The notes under the pieces were generated by a model that was given only the letters and a program-made list of their open reading frames with translations, was not told the DNA's origin and did not search any database. Shown in pieces: positions 16,016 through 24,448 of a DNA stretch of 64,000 nucleotides (the first letter of the stretch is position 1; each line of letters starts with the position of its first letter). Both the position numbers and the translations under genes were made by a program. Where the stretch lies: positions 1-64,000 of the forward strand of contig DFNH01000027.1 in NCBI GenBank assembly GCA_002375985.1, written 5' to 3'. The stretch is from Firmicutes bacterium UBA3572. Lineage in GTDB: Bacteria; Bacillota; Desulfotomaculia; Desulfotomaculales; Desulforudaceae.

Positions 16016-17260
16016 TTGCGGTCACGCGTGGTCATCACCGGGATGGGTGTGATCACGCCTCTCGGTATCGGACTGGAGGCTTTCTGGTCGGCCCTGGTCG
16101 CGGGACGGTCAGGTGTGCGGAGAATACAGTCGTTTGATGCTTCGGCCTTCAGGACGCAGATTGCCGGTGAGGTGTTGGAGTTTGACCCTACAGAGTATAT
16201 GGAAAAGAAAGAAGCGCGGCGCATGGATCGCTACGCCCAGTTTGCCGTGGCCGGTGCGGGCATGGCCATTGCCGACGCGGGGTTAGATCTGGGACGCGTC
16301 CAGCGGGAACGCGCCGGTGTGATCCTCGGCTGTGGCATTGGTGGTATTTATACCTTCGAACAACAGGCCCGTGTCCTGGCCGAACGGGGTCCGGACCGGG
16401 TCAGTCCTTTGTTTGTGCCCATGATGATCGGCAACATGGCGGCCGGTCAAATTGCCCTGACCTACAGGCTTTACGGGCCAAATACCACTGTGGTCACCGC
16501 CTGCGCGTCCAGTAACCACGCGATCGGAGACGCCTTTAAAGTGATCCAGCGTGGTGACGCTGATGTAATGATCACCGGGGGCACCGAGGCTTCCATTACC
16601 CCGTTGGCTCTGGCGGGATTTTGTTCCATGAAGGCCACTTCGGTCCGCAACGCGGAACCGGAAAAGGCTTGTCGCCCCTTCGATGCGGAGCGCGACGGTT
16701 TTGTGATGTCCGAGGGTTGTGGCATCCTGGTGTTGGAGAGTCTTGAGCATGCGCGCGCGCGGGGTGCCCGGGTCTATGCCGAGGTGGCCGGTTACGGCAC
16801 CAGTTGCGATGCTTACCATATCACCGCGCCCGATCCGCACGGAAACGGCGCGACCTTGTCCATGCGGGCGGCTTTGCAGGACGCAGGGCTGGCGCCGGAG
16901 GACATAGACTACATCAATGCTCACGGCACTTCCACTCCTTTAAACGACCGGGTGGAGACCGTGGCCATCAAAAGGGTGTTTGGCGCCCAAGCCACCCGGC
17001 TGGCGGTGAGTTCGACCAAGTCCATGACCGGACACTTGTTGGGTGCGGCCGGTGGATTAGAGGGGGTTGTCTGCGCGCTCGTGTTGGAACGGGGCGTTAT
17101 TCCCCCGACGATCAATTACGAAAATCCGGATCCCGATTGCGATCTGGACTACGTCCCGAACGTGGCCCGCGCGGCCGAGGTGCGGGCCTGCCTGTCCAAC
17201 AGCTTTGGCTTCGGTGGGCATAACGCCACCCTCGTGTTCAAAAAGTGCGGTGGTGAGTAA
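16016..17260 (+). CDS. fabF: beta-ketoacyl-ACP synthase II
   Basis: The 414-residue condensing enzyme elongates acyl-ACP with malonyl-ACP. All three catalytic residues are present: Cys in VTACASSNHAIG, His in NAHGTSTPLND, and His in KSMTGHLLGAAGG. Start: TTG at 16016 with GGGGAGG eight bases upstream; a GTG at 16007 overlaps that ribosome site. It is the last fab gene and is followed by rnc with 7 bases between, so ribonuclease III and FtsY are probably co-expressed. Compare the divergent paralogue at 42079, which has lost the second His. Confidence 0.96.
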   Translation: MRSRVVITGMGVITPLGIGLEAFWSALVAGRSGVRRIQSFDASAFRTQIAGEVLEFDPTEYMEKKEARRMDRYAQFAVAGAGMAIADAGLDLGRVQRERAGVILGCGIGGIYTFEQQARVLAERGPDRVSPLFVPMMIGNMAAGQIALTYRLYGPNTTVVTACASSNHAIGDAFKVIQRGDADVMITGGTEASITPLALAGFCSMKATSVRNAEPEKACRPFDAERDGFVMSEGCGILVLESLEHARARGARVYAEVAGYGTSCDAYHITAPDPHGNGATLSMRAALQDAGLAPEDIDYINAHGTSTPLNDRVETVAIKRVFGAQATRLAVSSTKSMTGHLLGAAGGLEGVVCALVLERGVIPPTINYENPDPDCDLDYVPNVARAAEVRACLSNSFGFGGHNATLVFKKCGGE

Positions 17261-17267
17261 GAGGCCG

Positions 17268-17975
17268 ATGGCGCTGTCACGCGCGATGACCGAATTACAG
17301 GATAAAGGCGGTCTGAACTGGCGAAATCCAGGGCTGCTGCGCGAGGCCTTGACGCACAGTTCGTACAGTTACGAGCACCCGGGCGAGCGGCACAACCAGC
17401 GGCTGGAGTTCCTGGGAGACGCTGTACTGGAAATCGTGGTCAGCGAGCACCTTTACCGACTGTTGCCCGAGGCTGCGGAGGGCGAACTTACCAAGATTCG
17501 CGCGGCCGTAGTCTGTGAACCGGCCTTGGCCCAGGTGTCCCGGGACTTGGGGTTGGGCGAATACCTGCGGATGGGTCGGGGCGAGGAGCTTTCGGGCGGT
17601 CGAGAACGGGCTTCTGTATTGGCCGACGCGTTTGAAGCGCTATTGGGGGCGATCTATCTGGATCAGGGGCTGGAAACCGCCCGGCGGTTTGCTTTAAGGT
17701 GGGTTGAGCCACTGATTGAAAACGTGCTGGCCGGCAAAGGGGAAACCGATTACAAAACCCGACTGCAGGAAAAGCTGCAAAAGAAATCTCCGGAGCCGCT
17801 CAAATACGTTATCCTCAAGGAGGAGGGGCCGGACCACAGCAAAGTTTTCACCGCCGGTGTGCTTTACCGAGGCCGCATTCTGGGTAAGGGCACCGGACGC
17901 ACCAAGAAGGAGGCCGAGCAGCACGCCGCCCGGGAGGCATTGGATTGGATCGGAAGTTCCGGACATAATCTCTAG
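17268..17975 (+). CDS. rnc: ribonuclease III
   Basis: The 235-residue double-strand-specific RNase processes rRNA and structured mRNA. It has the catalytic signature RLEFLGDAVLEIVVSEHL (about residues 45-62), the second acidic cluster ADAFEALLGAIYLDQG, and a C-terminal dsRNA-binding domain from about residue 160 (DYKTRLQEKLQKK to EAEQHAAREALDWI). Start: ATG at 17268 (MALSRAM) behind AAGAGG. It sits between fabF and ftsY, the standard Firmicute order; smc, usual between rnc and ftsY in Bacillus, is missing here. Confidence 0.95.
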   Translation: MALSRAMTELQDKGGLNWRNPGLLREALTHSSYSYEHPGERHNQRLEFLGDAVLEIVVSEHLYRLLPEAAEGELTKIRAAVVCEPALAQVSRDLGLGEYLRMGRGEELSGGRERASVLADAFEALLGAIYLDQGLETARRFALRWVEPLIENVLAGKGETDYKTRLQEKLQKKSPEPLKYVILKEEGPDHSKVFTAGVLYRGRILGKGTGRTKKEAEQHAAREALDWIGSSGHNL

Positions 17976-17985
17976 GAGGGTGCCC

Positions 17986-18909
17986 GTGGGGTTATTCAGC
18001 AAATTGAAAAAAAGCCTGACCAAAACCCGTGAGGCTTTGGTGGAAAAGGTGGATGGGCTGATTTACGGACGAATGACCGTGGACGAAGCCCTCTACGAAG
18101 AACTGGAGGAAATCCTGATCCAGTCCGATGTGGGGGTTAAGACTTCTTTGGAACTGGTGCAGAAGGTCCGTGACGAGATGAAAACCCGCAGGTTGGATGA
18201 CCCCACCCAACTGAAGCCGATCTTGAAGGCGGAACTGCGGAAGATTTTTGGTGACTACGATCAGGAGGGGCCGGCCACCCTTGCCCTGGAAGCAGGTAAA
18301 CCGGCCGTGATCATCGTGGTGGGGGTAAACGGCACCGGAAAGACAACTACCATCGGAAAGCTGGCGTACATGCTTCGCCAGGACGGCAAGAAGGTGTTGT
18401 TGGCGGCGGCGGATACTTTCCGGGCGGCGGCGATTGAGCAACTGGACATTTGGGCGCAGCGGGCCGGGGCACAGACCATCAAACACGCTGAGGGGGCAGA
18501 CCCGGCGGCCGTGGTGTACGACGCCATTCAGGCCGGTCGTGCCCGCGGTTACGACGTGGTGATCGTGGATACAGCCGGGCGCCTGCACACCAAAGTGAAC
18601 CTGATGGAAGAGCTAAAGAAGGTTTTCCGGGTGGTGCAGCGGGAACTGCCGGGTGCACCGCACGAAGTCTTGCTTGTACTGGATGCGACCACGGGGCACA
18701 ATGCCGTGACCCAAGCCAGAATGTTCGGCGAAGCCGTTGGCGTGACCGGGATTGTACTGACCAAACTGGACGGCACCGCCAAGGGAGGCATCGTGGTGGC
18801 GATTAGAGACACGCTAGCGATACCCGTTAAGCTGGTGGGTACCGGCGAAAAGATTGACGACCTTGCCTATTTTAGTGCCGGAGAATTTGTGGAGGGCTTG
18901 CTGGCCTAG
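17986..18909 (+). CDS. ftsY: signal recognition particle receptor FtsY
   Basis: The 307-residue SRP GTPase docks ribosome-SRP complexes at the membrane. Domains: N helical bundle (residues 1-95), then the G domain with GVNGTGKTTTIGKLA (G1), DTFRAAAIEQL, DTAGRLHTK (G3) and TKLDGTAKGG (G4). It lacks the long acidic A domain of E. coli FtsY, as usual in Gram-positives; the basic, amphipathic N-terminus (GLFSKLKKSLTKTREAL) is the probable membrane contact. Start: GTG at 17986 behind AGGAGGGTG. Its partner ffh lies at 26.5 kb. Confidence 0.96.
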   Translation: MGLFSKLKKSLTKTREALVEKVDGLIYGRMTVDEALYEELEEILIQSDVGVKTSLELVQKVRDEMKTRRLDDPTQLKPILKAELRKIFGDYDQEGPATLALEAGKPAVIIVVGVNGTGKTTTIGKLAYMLRQDGKKVLLAAADTFRAAAIEQLDIWAQRAGAQTIKHAEGADPAAVVYDAIQAGRARGYDVVIVDTAGRLHTKVNLMEELKKVFRVVQRELPGAPHEVLLVLDATTGHNAVTQARMFGEAVGVTGIVLTKLDGTAKGGIVVAIRDTLAIPVKLVGTGEKIDDLAYFSAGEFVEGLLA

Positions 18910-18937
18910 ACTGGGTGGGTGCAAAGGTTTAAAGATA

Positions 18938-18957
18938 TAGGGGCACGGATGCCCCTT
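18938..18957 (+). terminator. hairpin after ftsY, possible terminator
   Basis: A 7-bp GC-rich stem (18939-18945 with 18950-18956, AGGGGCA) with a 4-base loop lies 30 bases after the ftsY stop. Only a short T-containing tail follows, so termination may be incomplete. Confidence 0.45.
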
Positions 18958-19053
18958 ATTAGTTTGATGTGTTAATCCAATAGGGTTGCCGGGGCAAAAG
19001 AGTGCGGGCGTATAGGCGCTTCCCTGCCGAAAAAGCTAACGAGCGGAGGCGAG

Positions 19054-19863
19054 ATGAAGATGGCCGTGAAAATAGCGGTGATCGGCGGAACCGGGGTTTA
19101 CAACCCGGACTTGTTAGATGACGTGCGGGAGGAATGGGTAAGTACGCCCTACGGGGATGTGGGACTACAGGTTGGGCGGTTTCAGGGTCGGCAAGTGGCC
19201 TTCTTGGCTCGTCACGGGCAGCAGCATTCGGTACCACCACACCTGGTGAACTACCGGGCGAACATCATGGCGTTGAAAACGCTGGGTGTTAAGAGCATCC
19301 TGGCCACCGCGGCGGTGGGGTCGTTGAACCTGGATATGCGTCCCGGGGATTTGGTGTTTTGTGATCAATTCCTGGATTTCACCCGGGGCCGGGTCCAGAC
19401 CTTTTTTGAAGGGGGACCCGAAGGGGTTGTGCATGTAGACATGACCGAGCCGTACTGTCCGGAGTTGCGGGCCGTATTGGCGCGGGCTGCTTCCAACCTC
19501 GGGCTGCCCGTTCATTCTGCCGGAACCTACGTCGCCACCGAAGGGCCTCGCTTTGAAACGCCGGCTGAAATCAGAATGCTGCGGCAACTCGGGGGTGACC
19601 TGGTCGGTATGACCGGCGTACCGGAAGTGGTACTGGCTCGAGAGGCCGAAATCTGCTATGCCAACATCAGTTTAGTGACCAACTACGCGGCGGGAATTTC
19701 GGCAAACCGGCTAACACACGAAGAGGTGGTGGAGGCCATGCATGTGAATGCGGCGAGACTTAGGTCCCTGATTGCCGAAACGGTGGCCCTGATCGATCCG
19801 GAACGGGCGTGTCTCTGCCACCGTGCGGTGAGCGGGCCGGTTGTGGCGGGATCGCCGAAATGA
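19054..19863 (+). CDS. mtnP: S-methyl-5'-thioadenosine phosphorylase
   Basis: The 269-residue enzyme splits methylthioadenosine with phosphate into adenine and 5-methylthioribose-1-phosphate. It has the phosphorylase start KIAVIGGTGVYNPDLL, RHGQQHSVPPHLVNYRAN (phosphate and substrate loop), YVATEGPRFETPAEIRML and VGMTGVPEVVLARE. Start: ATG at 19054 with CGGAGGCGAG upstream. The stop overlaps the mtnA start (ATGA). Related enzymes also use 5'-deoxyadenosine, the by-product of radical-SAM reactions. First gene of a five-gene salvage operon. The 144-base leader contains a hairpin but no riboswitch that I recognise. Confidence 0.92.
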   Translation: MKMAVKIAVIGGTGVYNPDLLDDVREEWVSTPYGDVGLQVGRFQGRQVAFLARHGQQHSVPPHLVNYRANIMALKTLGVKSILATAAVGSLNLDMRPGDLVFCDQFLDFTRGRVQTFFEGGPEGVVHVDMTEPYCPELRAVLARAASNLGLPVHSAGTYVATEGPRFETPAEIRMLRQLGGDLVGMTGVPEVVLAREAEICYANISLVTNYAAGISANRLTHEEVVEAMHVNAARLRSLIAETVALIDPERACLCHRAVSGPVVAGSPK

Positions 19864-20909
19864 AGGCCGTAGAAACCATGTACTGGGAAAATGGCCGGCT
19901 GTACGTTTTGGATCAGACCAGGCTGCCGGCGGAGACGGTCTATGTTGTTTGTCGTTCTTGTCGGGACGCCGCCGACGTGATCCGGACCATGAAGGTACGC
20001 GGCGCACCGGCCATCGGTGGGGTGGCTGCCTTTGGACTGGTACTGGCGGCCCAAGAGTTGCGCGGCGATCGGGAGGCCTTCGTAGCCCAATTGCGGGAGG
20101 CGGCCGGGGAGCTTTTGAATACCCGGCCTACGGCGGTTAACCTGCGCTGGGCCTTGGAGCGGCTGCTCGCGCGGGTCGAGGCAGAGCCGGGAGATCCCGC
20201 ACGGTTACGGGAGGTGTTGCTGGCCGAGGCCGAGGCGGTCCTTCGGGATGATCTAGCCGCCAACCGGCGTATGGGGACCTATGGTCAGGAATTGGTTCCC
20301 GATCCGGCCCGGATCCTGACCCACTGCAACGCGGGCGCTCTGGCCACCGCCGGTTACGGGACGGCCTTGGGTGTGGTCCGCGCCGCCCGGGAGGCAGGCA
20401 AGCGGGTACGGGTCTACGCCACCGAAACCCGCCCTTTTATGCAGGGCGCGCGGCTGACCACCTGGGAACTGATGCGGGAGGGCATCGAGGTGGTGCTGCT
20501 GGCCGACAATATGGCCGGCTACCTGATGGCCCGCAAGAAAGTTGACCTGGTGATCGTCGGGGCCGATCGCGTGGCGGCCAACGGCGACGTAGCAAACAAG
20601 ATCGGTACTTACAGCTTGGCCGTGCTGGCACATGCCCATGGCATTCCCTTTTACGTGGCCGCGCCGCTGTCCACCATTGATCTCCGGACCGCTTCAGGCC
20701 AGGACATCCCGATCGAGGAGCGCGATCCGAAAGAGTTGACCCATTTCCGGGGCCAGCCGGTGGCTCCGGAAGGGGTACAGGTCTGGAACCCGGCCTTTGA
20801 CGTTACGCCTCATAACCTGGTTACCGCCCTGATTACGGAGGCGGGGATCTTCCGAGCACCCTTCGAAGATGCCTTGCGGCGGGTGATCGGGAACGGACGG
20901 GAGGAATAA
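19860..20909 (+). CDS. mtnA: S-methyl-5-thioribose-1-phosphate isomerase
   Basis: The 349-residue protein converts methylthioribose-1-phosphate to methylthioribulose-1-phosphate. Family motifs: TMKVRGAPAIGGVAAFGL, RPTAVNLRWAL, ILTHCNAGALATAGYGTALG (catalytic Cys), and IVGADRVAANGDVANKIGTY (catalytic Asp). Start: ATG at 19860, four bases into the mtnP stop region. It is related to eIF2B subunits, but the catalytic residues mark it as the isomerase. Its product would pass to the aldolase-family enzyme encoded two genes downstream. Confidence 0.94.
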   Translation: MKAVETMYWENGRLYVLDQTRLPAETVYVVCRSCRDAADVIRTMKVRGAPAIGGVAAFGLVLAAQELRGDREAFVAQLREAAGELLNTRPTAVNLRWALERLLARVEAEPGDPARLREVLLAEAEAVLRDDLAANRRMGTYGQELVPDPARILTHCNAGALATAGYGTALGVVRAAREAGKRVRVYATETRPFMQGARLTTWELMREGIEVVLLADNMAGYLMARKKVDLVIVGADRVAANGDVANKIGTYSLAVLAHAHGIPFYVAAPLSTIDLRTASGQDIPIEERDPKELTHFRGQPVAPEGVQVWNPAFDVTPHNLVTALITEAGIFRAPFEDALRRVIGNGREE

Positions 20910-20916
20910 ACCTGAA

Positions 20917-22161
20917 ATGAAGTACGCCATACGCGACCCGGCGCTGGCACCGGAGGGTCGGCTGAAAATTGAGTGGGTCCGGTGTCATATGCCGGTGCTG
21001 AATGCCATCCGGAAAGAACTAGAACAGTCCCGGCCGCTTGCCGGGGCCAAAATCGCCATCAGCATTCACCTGGAAGCGAAAACGGCTTACCTGGCCGAGG
21101 TTCTCGTCGCCGGGGGAGCGACGGTAACGGTTACCGGGTCGAATCCGCTTTCGACGCAGGACGACGTGGCGGCGGCTCTGGTGGCCGCGGGTCTTTCCGT
21201 CTTTGCCTGGTACAATCCGACGCCGGAGGAATACCGCGACCACCTGGTACGCACCCTGGAAAACGGTCCTGATATCGTCATCGATGACGGCGGTGACCTG
21301 GTACACCTGCTCCATACCGATTTGGCCCACTTGGCGCCGGGAGTGCGCGGGGGCTGTGAGGAGACCACCACCGGCGTGCTCCGCCTGCGTGCCTTGGAGG
21401 CCGAGAGGCGGTTGGCCTTTCCCATGTATGCCGTCAACGATGCCCTTACCAAGTACCTGTTTGACAACCGATACGGCACCGGCGAGTCGGTGTGGGCGGG
21501 CATAATGCGTACCACGAACCTGGTGGTGGCCGGTAAGACCGTGGTGGTCATCGGCTACGGCTGGTGCGGACGGGGTATCGCCATGCGCGCCCGGGGGCTG
21601 GGGGCGCACGTCATCGTCTGCGAAGTCGACCCGGTCCGGGCGATCGAGGCGCACATGGACGGCTACCGCGTGATGCACAGCCTCGAGGCCGCCCCGCTGG
21701 GGGACATCTTTATAACCGCCACCGGTTGCCGGGATGTGCTCAGGGCTGAACATTTCCGGGTTATGCGGGACCAAGCCATTTTGGCGAACGCCGGTCATTT
21801 TAACGTCGAGATTGCCGGGGCGGATCTGGATGCGCTGGCCGTTTCCCGCCGCACGGTGCGCCGGAATATCGAGGAATACACCCTGGCCGACGGCCGGCGG
21901 TTATACCTGTTGGCGGAGGGCCGGTTGGTGAACCTGGCGGCCGGCGACGGACACCCGGCCGAGATCATGGATATGTCCTTTGCCTTACAGGCGCTGACGG
22001 CGGTGCACGTCTACGCGCACGGGAGAAGGCTTGAGAAAAAGGTTTATCCCGTGCCGCCGGAAATTGACCGGCGGGTGGCCGAACTGAAGCTGGCCACCTT
22101 GGGCATCAGGCTGGACCGGCTAACACCCGAACAGGAAAAGTACCTGTCTGGGTGGGAGTAG
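20917..22161 (+). CDS. ahcY: adenosylhomocysteinase
   Basis: The 414-residue NAD-dependent enzyme hydrolyses S-adenosylhomocysteine to adenosine and homocysteine. Motifs: SIHLEAKTAYLAEVL near the start, GCEETTTGVLRLRAL (NAD/substrate contact), NDALTKYLFDNRYGTGESVW, and the Rossmann loop VVIGYGWCGRGIAMRARGLGA. It lacks the extra roughly 40-residue insertion of eukaryotic enzymes. Start: ATG at 20917 behind GGGAGGAATAA, 7 bases after mtnA. Most Firmicutes use Pfs/LuxS for this step; a hydrolase in a methylthioadenosine operon is typical of thermophilic or syntrophic clostridia and archaea. Confidence 0.95.
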   Translation: MKYAIRDPALAPEGRLKIEWVRCHMPVLNAIRKELEQSRPLAGAKIAISIHLEAKTAYLAEVLVAGGATVTVTGSNPLSTQDDVAAALVAAGLSVFAWYNPTPEEYRDHLVRTLENGPDIVIDDGGDLVHLLHTDLAHLAPGVRGGCEETTTGVLRLRALEAERRLAFPMYAVNDALTKYLFDNRYGTGESVWAGIMRTTNLVVAGKTVVVIGYGWCGRGIAMRARGLGAHVIVCEVDPVRAIEAHMDGYRVMHSLEAAPLGDIFITATGCRDVLRAEHFRVMRDQAILANAGHFNVEIAGADLDALAVSRRTVRRNIEEYTLADGRRLYLLAEGRLVNLAAGDGHPAEIMDMSFALQALTAVHVYAHGRRLEKKVYPVPPEIDRRVAELKLATLGIRLDRLTPEQEKYLSGWE

Positions 22162-22204
22162 GGCCGGGGGGTTTCTCCTTCCGAAAACGGGGACAGGCAT
22201 GTTT

Positions 22205-22230
22205 TGTGGATAACTGCAGAATTATCCACA
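22205..22230. promoter_or_regulatory. inverted pair of perfect DnaA boxes
   Basis: TGTGGATAA (22205-22213) and TTATCCACA (22222-22230) are both exact matches to the DnaA-box consensus, in opposite orientation 8 bases apart, in the gap between ahcY and the aldolase gene. They can also form a 9-bp hairpin. No dnaA, dnaN or AT-rich unwinding element is near, so this is not presented as an origin. Confidence 0.6.
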
Positions 22231-22345
22231 GGCTGCCCGTTACCGTTTGGGCCCGTTTTGGGGCTCTTGAGTGCACACCGGAGCTATGCTTCTGGAAGTA
22301 CACTTGGCAGAGGGGTATTGGCCTCGGAATCTGGAGGGATGCTTT

Positions 22346-23014
22346 TTGAGTCTGGCAGCGGATAAGGCCAAAGAAAGGCTGATTAAGCTGGGGATAAAGG
22401 TGGCCGAGTCCGGCTTGGTGGTGGGTGCCTGGGGCAACCTTTCCTACCGGGTGCTCAAGGATGACGCCGTAGTGATCACCCCCAGCGGAATGGATTATCA
22501 CCGGATCACCGTGCGCGATATGGTCGTGGTGGACATGGATGGGCAGGTGCGCGAAGGGGAGGGCCGGCCATCCACGGAGTTGGCTTTGCACTTGGCCGTG
22601 TACCGGGCGCGGCCCGATGTATTGTGCGTCATTCACACCCACTCTCCCTACGCCAGCGCTCTGGCCGTGCTCCGCAAACCCATCCCTCCGATCCTGGAGG
22701 ATGTGGCGGCCGTGATTGGAGGCGAAGTACCGGTAACCGAGTACGCTGCTCCCGGCAGCAGGCACCTGGCGGTCTCCGTGGCGCGGGTGCTGGAAAAAGT
22801 AAACGCGGTGCTTCTGGCTAATCACGGGGTGGTAGGCGTCGGGCAAACGCCGGAGGAAGCGTTTCAGGTATGCCAGTTAGTCGAACGGGCGGCACAAGTT
22901 TATATTTTGGCCACGGCGGTGGCCCCTCCGGTTGTCCTCTCCGAAGAGGAGGTTGCCCGGTTGCGGAAGGCTTACCAGACCACCTACGGACAGAAGGAAG
23001 GGGTTAAAGAGTGA
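22346..23014 (+). CDS. class II aldolase / adducin family protein (possible methylthioribulose-1-P aldolase)
   Basis: The 222-residue protein is a zinc class II aldolase relative of fuculose-1-phosphate aldolase. Zinc-ligand histidines lie in IHTHSPYA and LANHGVVGVG; the catalytic acid is the Glu of PSTELALHL. ITPSGMDYHRI is the phosphate loop. Start: TTG at 22346 behind GGAGGG; the longer frame from 22271 is poorly conserved. It overlaps mtaD by 4 bases. The family includes MtnB (dehydratase of the methionine salvage pathway) and Ald2 of the DHAP shunt, which cuts methylthioribulose-1-P (or deoxyribulose-1-P) to DHAP and an aldehyde. Since no mtnC, mtnD or mtnK is in the operon, the aldolase role is favoured by inference. 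Confidence 0.82.
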   Translation: MSLAADKAKERLIKLGIKVAESGLVVGAWGNLSYRVLKDDAVVITPSGMDYHRITVRDMVVVDMDGQVREGEGRPSTELALHLAVYRARPDVLCVIHTHSPYASALAVLRKPIPPILEDVAAVIGGEVPVTEYAAPGSRHLAVSVARVLEKVNAVLLANHGVVGVGQTPEEAFQVCQLVERAAQVYILATAVAPPVVLSEEEVARLRKAYQTTYGQKEGVKE

Positions 23015-24315
23015 AACTCTTGATCAGTAACGCCCACGTAATTCCGGCTACCGGAGGCCGTGAATTCACGGGCGACATCGCGGTGGAAGGGAAGCGAATC
23101 GTTTACGTCGGACCACCCGGAGGTGTGCCGGCAGGTTTTGAACCGGATGAAATCATTGACGCCACGGGAATGGCGGCCACGCCCGGGTTGGTGAATTGCC
23201 ATACCCACGCTGCCATGACTTTGTTCCGAGGGTATGCCGACGACTTGCCCCTAATGGACTGGCTGGCGCAAAAAATTTGGCCTATTGAGGCCAAACTGAA
23301 CAGTGAAGACGTTTACTGGGGCAGTCTTCTGGCCGGTCTCGAAATGTTAAAGTCCGGAACGACCACCTTTGCCGACCAGTATTTTGAGATGGACCGGGTG
23401 GCGCAGGCCGTGGACGAAATCGGGCTGCGCGCCGTGCTTTGCCGCGGGCTGATTGGGCTGGCGCCGCACGCCGACCAAGCCCTAGCCGAGAGCCGTGATT
23501 TCGTCCGGACCTGGCACGGCGCGGCGGGGGGCCGGATCACCACCATGTTGGGCCCCCATGCTCCCTACACGTGCCCGCCGACTTACCTGAAAAAAGTAAT
23601 GCAAACGGCGGACGAGCTGGGCATCGGAATGCATATCCACCTTTCGGAGACCCGAACCGAGGTCGAACAGATCAAGCAGGAATACGGCTGTTCCCCGGTG
23701 GAACTGATGGAAAGGACCAACCTTTTTGCCTATCCCGTGTTGGCTGCCCACTGCGTACACCTGAGCGATACTGACATTGAAATCCTGGCGCGGCGGGGTG
23801 TCGGGGTGGCCCACAATCCACAGAGTAATATGAAGCTGGGCAGCGGCATCGCTCCGGTGGCCCGGATGCTGACAGCCGGGGTCAATGTCGGCATTGGTAC
23901 GGACGGGGCGGCCAGCAACAACGATTTAAACATGGTTGAAGAAATGCGCGCCGCGGCGCTGCTGCAGAAAGTGGCGTTAGAGGACCCGACGGTACTCCCG
24001 GCGGCACAGGTGCTGGAGATGGCGACGATTGGGGGCGCACGGGCGCTCGGACTGGACGGTGAGATCGGCACCCTGGAGACCGGGAAAAAGGCCGATATCG
24101 TGTTATGGAACCTTAACCAAGCCCATCTTTGGCCGCCGCACAGCCTCCAGGCCCACCTGGTCTATAGCGCCAGCCGGGCGGACGTGGACACGGTTATCGT
24201 GGACGGCCAAGTGCTGATGCGCGGCCGGCGGGTGCGGACGGTGGACGAGGAAACGGTGCTGCACGCGACCGCGCGCTGTGCCCGGCGGCTGGTCGACGCC
24301 ATTTCATCCGCCTGA
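23011..24315 (+). CDS. mtaD: 5-methylthioadenosine / S-adenosylhomocysteine deaminase
   Basis: The 434-residue amidohydrolase deaminates the adenine ring of methylthioadenosine, S-adenosylhomocysteine or 5'-deoxyadenosine. The metal ligands and catalytic residues are visible: VNCHTHAAMTLFRG (HxH), IHLSETRTEVEQ, AAHCVHLSD and GTDGAASNNDLNM. Start: GTG at 23011 overlapping the previous stop. With mtnP and ahcY in the same operon the cell has two ways to dispose of each nucleoside, by deamination or by phosphorolysis/hydrolysis. It is the last gene; the transcript runs into a degenerate repeat. Confidence 0.92.
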   Translation: MKLLISNAHVIPATGGREFTGDIAVEGKRIVYVGPPGGVPAGFEPDEIIDATGMAATPGLVNCHTHAAMTLFRGYADDLPLMDWLAQKIWPIEAKLNSEDVYWGSLLAGLEMLKSGTTTFADQYFEMDRVAQAVDEIGLRAVLCRGLIGLAPHADQALAESRDFVRTWHGAAGGRITTMLGPHAPYTCPPTYLKKVMQTADELGIGMHIHLSETRTEVEQIKQEYGCSPVELMERTNLFAYPVLAAHCVHLSDTDIEILARRGVGVAHNPQSNMKLGSGIAPVARMLTAGVNVGIGTDGAASNNDLNMVEEMRAAALLQKVALEDPTVLPAAQVLEMATIGGARALGLDGEIGTLETGKKADIVLWNLNQAHLWPPHSLQAHLVYSASRADVDTVIVDGQVLMRGRRVRTVDEETVLHATARCARRLVDAISSA

Positions 24316-24349
24316 TTTGTCTCCGGGCAAAGCGAGGCATCCTACCCTG

Positions 24350-24443
24350 ATTCTGCTAATTAAAGCAACTTCTTTGAACAAGCTTCCAATGTGACCTCCG
24401 ACTGACGACCGACGACTAACGACTATTTTCAGGGCGGAAACTA
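24350..24443 (-). mobile_element. degenerate copy of the dispersed fold-back element
   Basis: Read on the minus strand this piece contains the two ends of the element seen whole at 39186-39425. On the plus strand GATTCTGCT at 24350-24358 plus the following AAAGCAAC match its right end inverted; 24371-24402 matches its left-inner part inverted, nearly base for base; and TTTTCAGGGCGGAAAC at 24426-24441 is a worn left end. About 150 bases of the interior are missing or replaced. It fills the gap between the convergent mtaD and aminotransferase genes. Confidence 0.65.
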
Positions 24444-24448
24444 CGTAT

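Noticed and set aside
18957..19053. SAM- or SAH-type riboswitch before mtnP
   Set aside because: The leader has small hairpins, but none of the conserved core bases of SAM-I, SAM-II or SAH riboswitches could be found.
22162..22345. Replication origin
   Set aside because: Only two DnaA boxes, no AT-rich unwinding region and no dnaA, dnaN or rpmH nearby.
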